Source of the DNA: Saccharicrinis fermentans DSM 9555 = JCM 21142
Lineage (GTDB): Bacteria > Bacteroidota > Bacteroidia > Bacteroidales > Marinilabiliaceae
Reading direction: 5' to 3'
Length of the DNA stretch: 64,000 bases
Assembly (NCBI RefSeq): GCF_000517085.1
Contig: NZ_KI912107.1
Span: forward strand, 802,398 to 866,397
Position 1 is the first letter of the stretch. Each line of letters starts with the position of its first letter. Below, piece by piece: positions 63,522-64,000 of this stretch. The translations under genes and the position numbers were made by a program. The notes under the pieces are model-generated. The model ran no database searches and was not told the DNA's origin. It worked only from the letters and a program-made list of their open reading frames with translations.

Positions 63522-64000
63522 ATGAGAAAATGGACTGTTGAAGACTCTAAAGAATTATACAATATAGAAGGATGGGGAACAGACTATTTCTCCATCAATA
63601 AAAAAGGTAATGTAACGGTTTGTCCGAACAAGGACAGCGTTCATATTGATCTGAAGGAGGTGATAGATGAGCTTCAACTTAGAGATGTAACCGCGCCTGT
63701 GCTATTACGATTTCCTGATATTCTGGATAATCGTATCTTAATGATGACCGAATGCTTTGATCGTGCAAAAAAGGAATTTGACTTTAAGGGCGATAGCTTT
63801 GTGGTTTATCCCATTAAGGTAAATCAAACCAATCATGTGGTTGAAGAGATTGTAAGTCATGGACGTAAATTTAATGTGGGACTAGAGGCCGGTTCAAAAC
63901 CAGAATTACATGCAGTGATTGCCACCAGCGTTAACAATGACTCTATTATCATTTGTAATGGGTATAAAGATGAGGACTATGTTGAGTTGGCATTATTGGC
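63522..64000 (+). CDS. speA: Biosynthetic arginine decarboxylase, N-terminal part
   Basis: The first 159 codons of a gene that runs off the right edge. SpeA decarboxylates arginine to agmatine. The start ATG at 63522 opens MRKWTVEDSKELYNIEGWG, the usual SpeA beginning; the PLP lysine lies in SFVVYPIKVNQTNHVVEEI, and LLRFPDIL and GLEAGSKPELHAVI also match. It is 57 bases after speB and supplies that enzyme's substrate. Confidence 0.93.
   Translation, partial: MRKWTVEDSKELYNIEGWGTDYFSINKKGNVTVCPNKDSVHIDLKEVIDELQLRDVTAPVLLRFPDILDNRILMMTECFDRAKKEFDFKGDSFVVYPIKVNQTNHVVEEIVSHGRKFNVGLEAGSKPELHAVIATSVNNDSIIICNGYKDEDYVELALL

Overview
The window is about 64 kb of AT-rich chromosome from a member of the Bacteroidota. 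A marine or anaerobic lineage of the Marinilabiliales/Bacteroidales type is my inference. Supporting signs are PorP/SprF and PorE-like type IX secretion genes, a Bacteroidota-type RNA polymerase omega subunit, a DUF4835 gene, an S46 dipeptidyl-peptidase, a hybrid two-component regulator, and promoters with the Bacteroidota -7 box TAnnTTTG at many gene starts. I saw no rRNA, tRNA, CRISPR array, prophage or insertion sequence.

Positions 1-31000 are mostly housekeeping. In order: a type IX secretion pair (PorP tail and PorE-like OmpA protein), a large ABC transporter with a TerB-like N-terminus, a small secreted protein, a SpoIID/LytB-domain protein, and an alpha-oxoamine synthase. Then bamD-rpoZ-coaBC-DUF4835-recN, fabI, cysDN, a FadL-like porin with a low-complexity lipoprotein, proS, pepT, a peroxiredoxin, and pabB-tilS with mnmA convergent and overlapping at the 3' ends.

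Positions 29400-40400 hold a DUF2520 protein, the leftward run kdsC-ubiA-maf-S46 peptidase (its specificity residue points to DPP11), a guaB of the Tritrichomonas-like type, a DUF4293 membrane protein, a nucleoside phosphorylase, a SirB1-like protein and pepD.

Positions 40700-60100 are the accessory part, a sulfated-glycan or fucose-containing-glycan locus without SusC/SusD. On the minus strand lie a hybrid two-component regulator (HTCS), GH43, sulfatase, GH2 and GH29, with a YraQ-type permease plus porin inserted between GH2 and GH29. Divergent from the HTCS is an operon of a two-domain DUF1080 protein, two Tat-exported Gfo/Idh/MocA oxidoreductases flanking an ApbE-like FMN transferase, and a small membrane protein. 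This suggests oxidation/3-keto-sugar chemistry linked to glycan breakdown. Two genes are broken by one base each: GH29 by a TGG-to-TAG nonsense codon at its conserved active-site Trp, and the HTCS by a one-base shift at an A8 tract that is also a canonical -1 slippery heptamer.

Positions 60259-64000 hold a polyamine cluster: carboxy(nor)spermidine dehydrogenase, nspC, speB and the start of speA, enough for arginine to spermidine.

The least explained signal is a ~91-bp dispersed repeat whose copies end at the start codons of pepT and the permease gene. It carries a short conserved upstream reading frame. The permease promoter also has palindromic operators, one directly abutting its -7 box.
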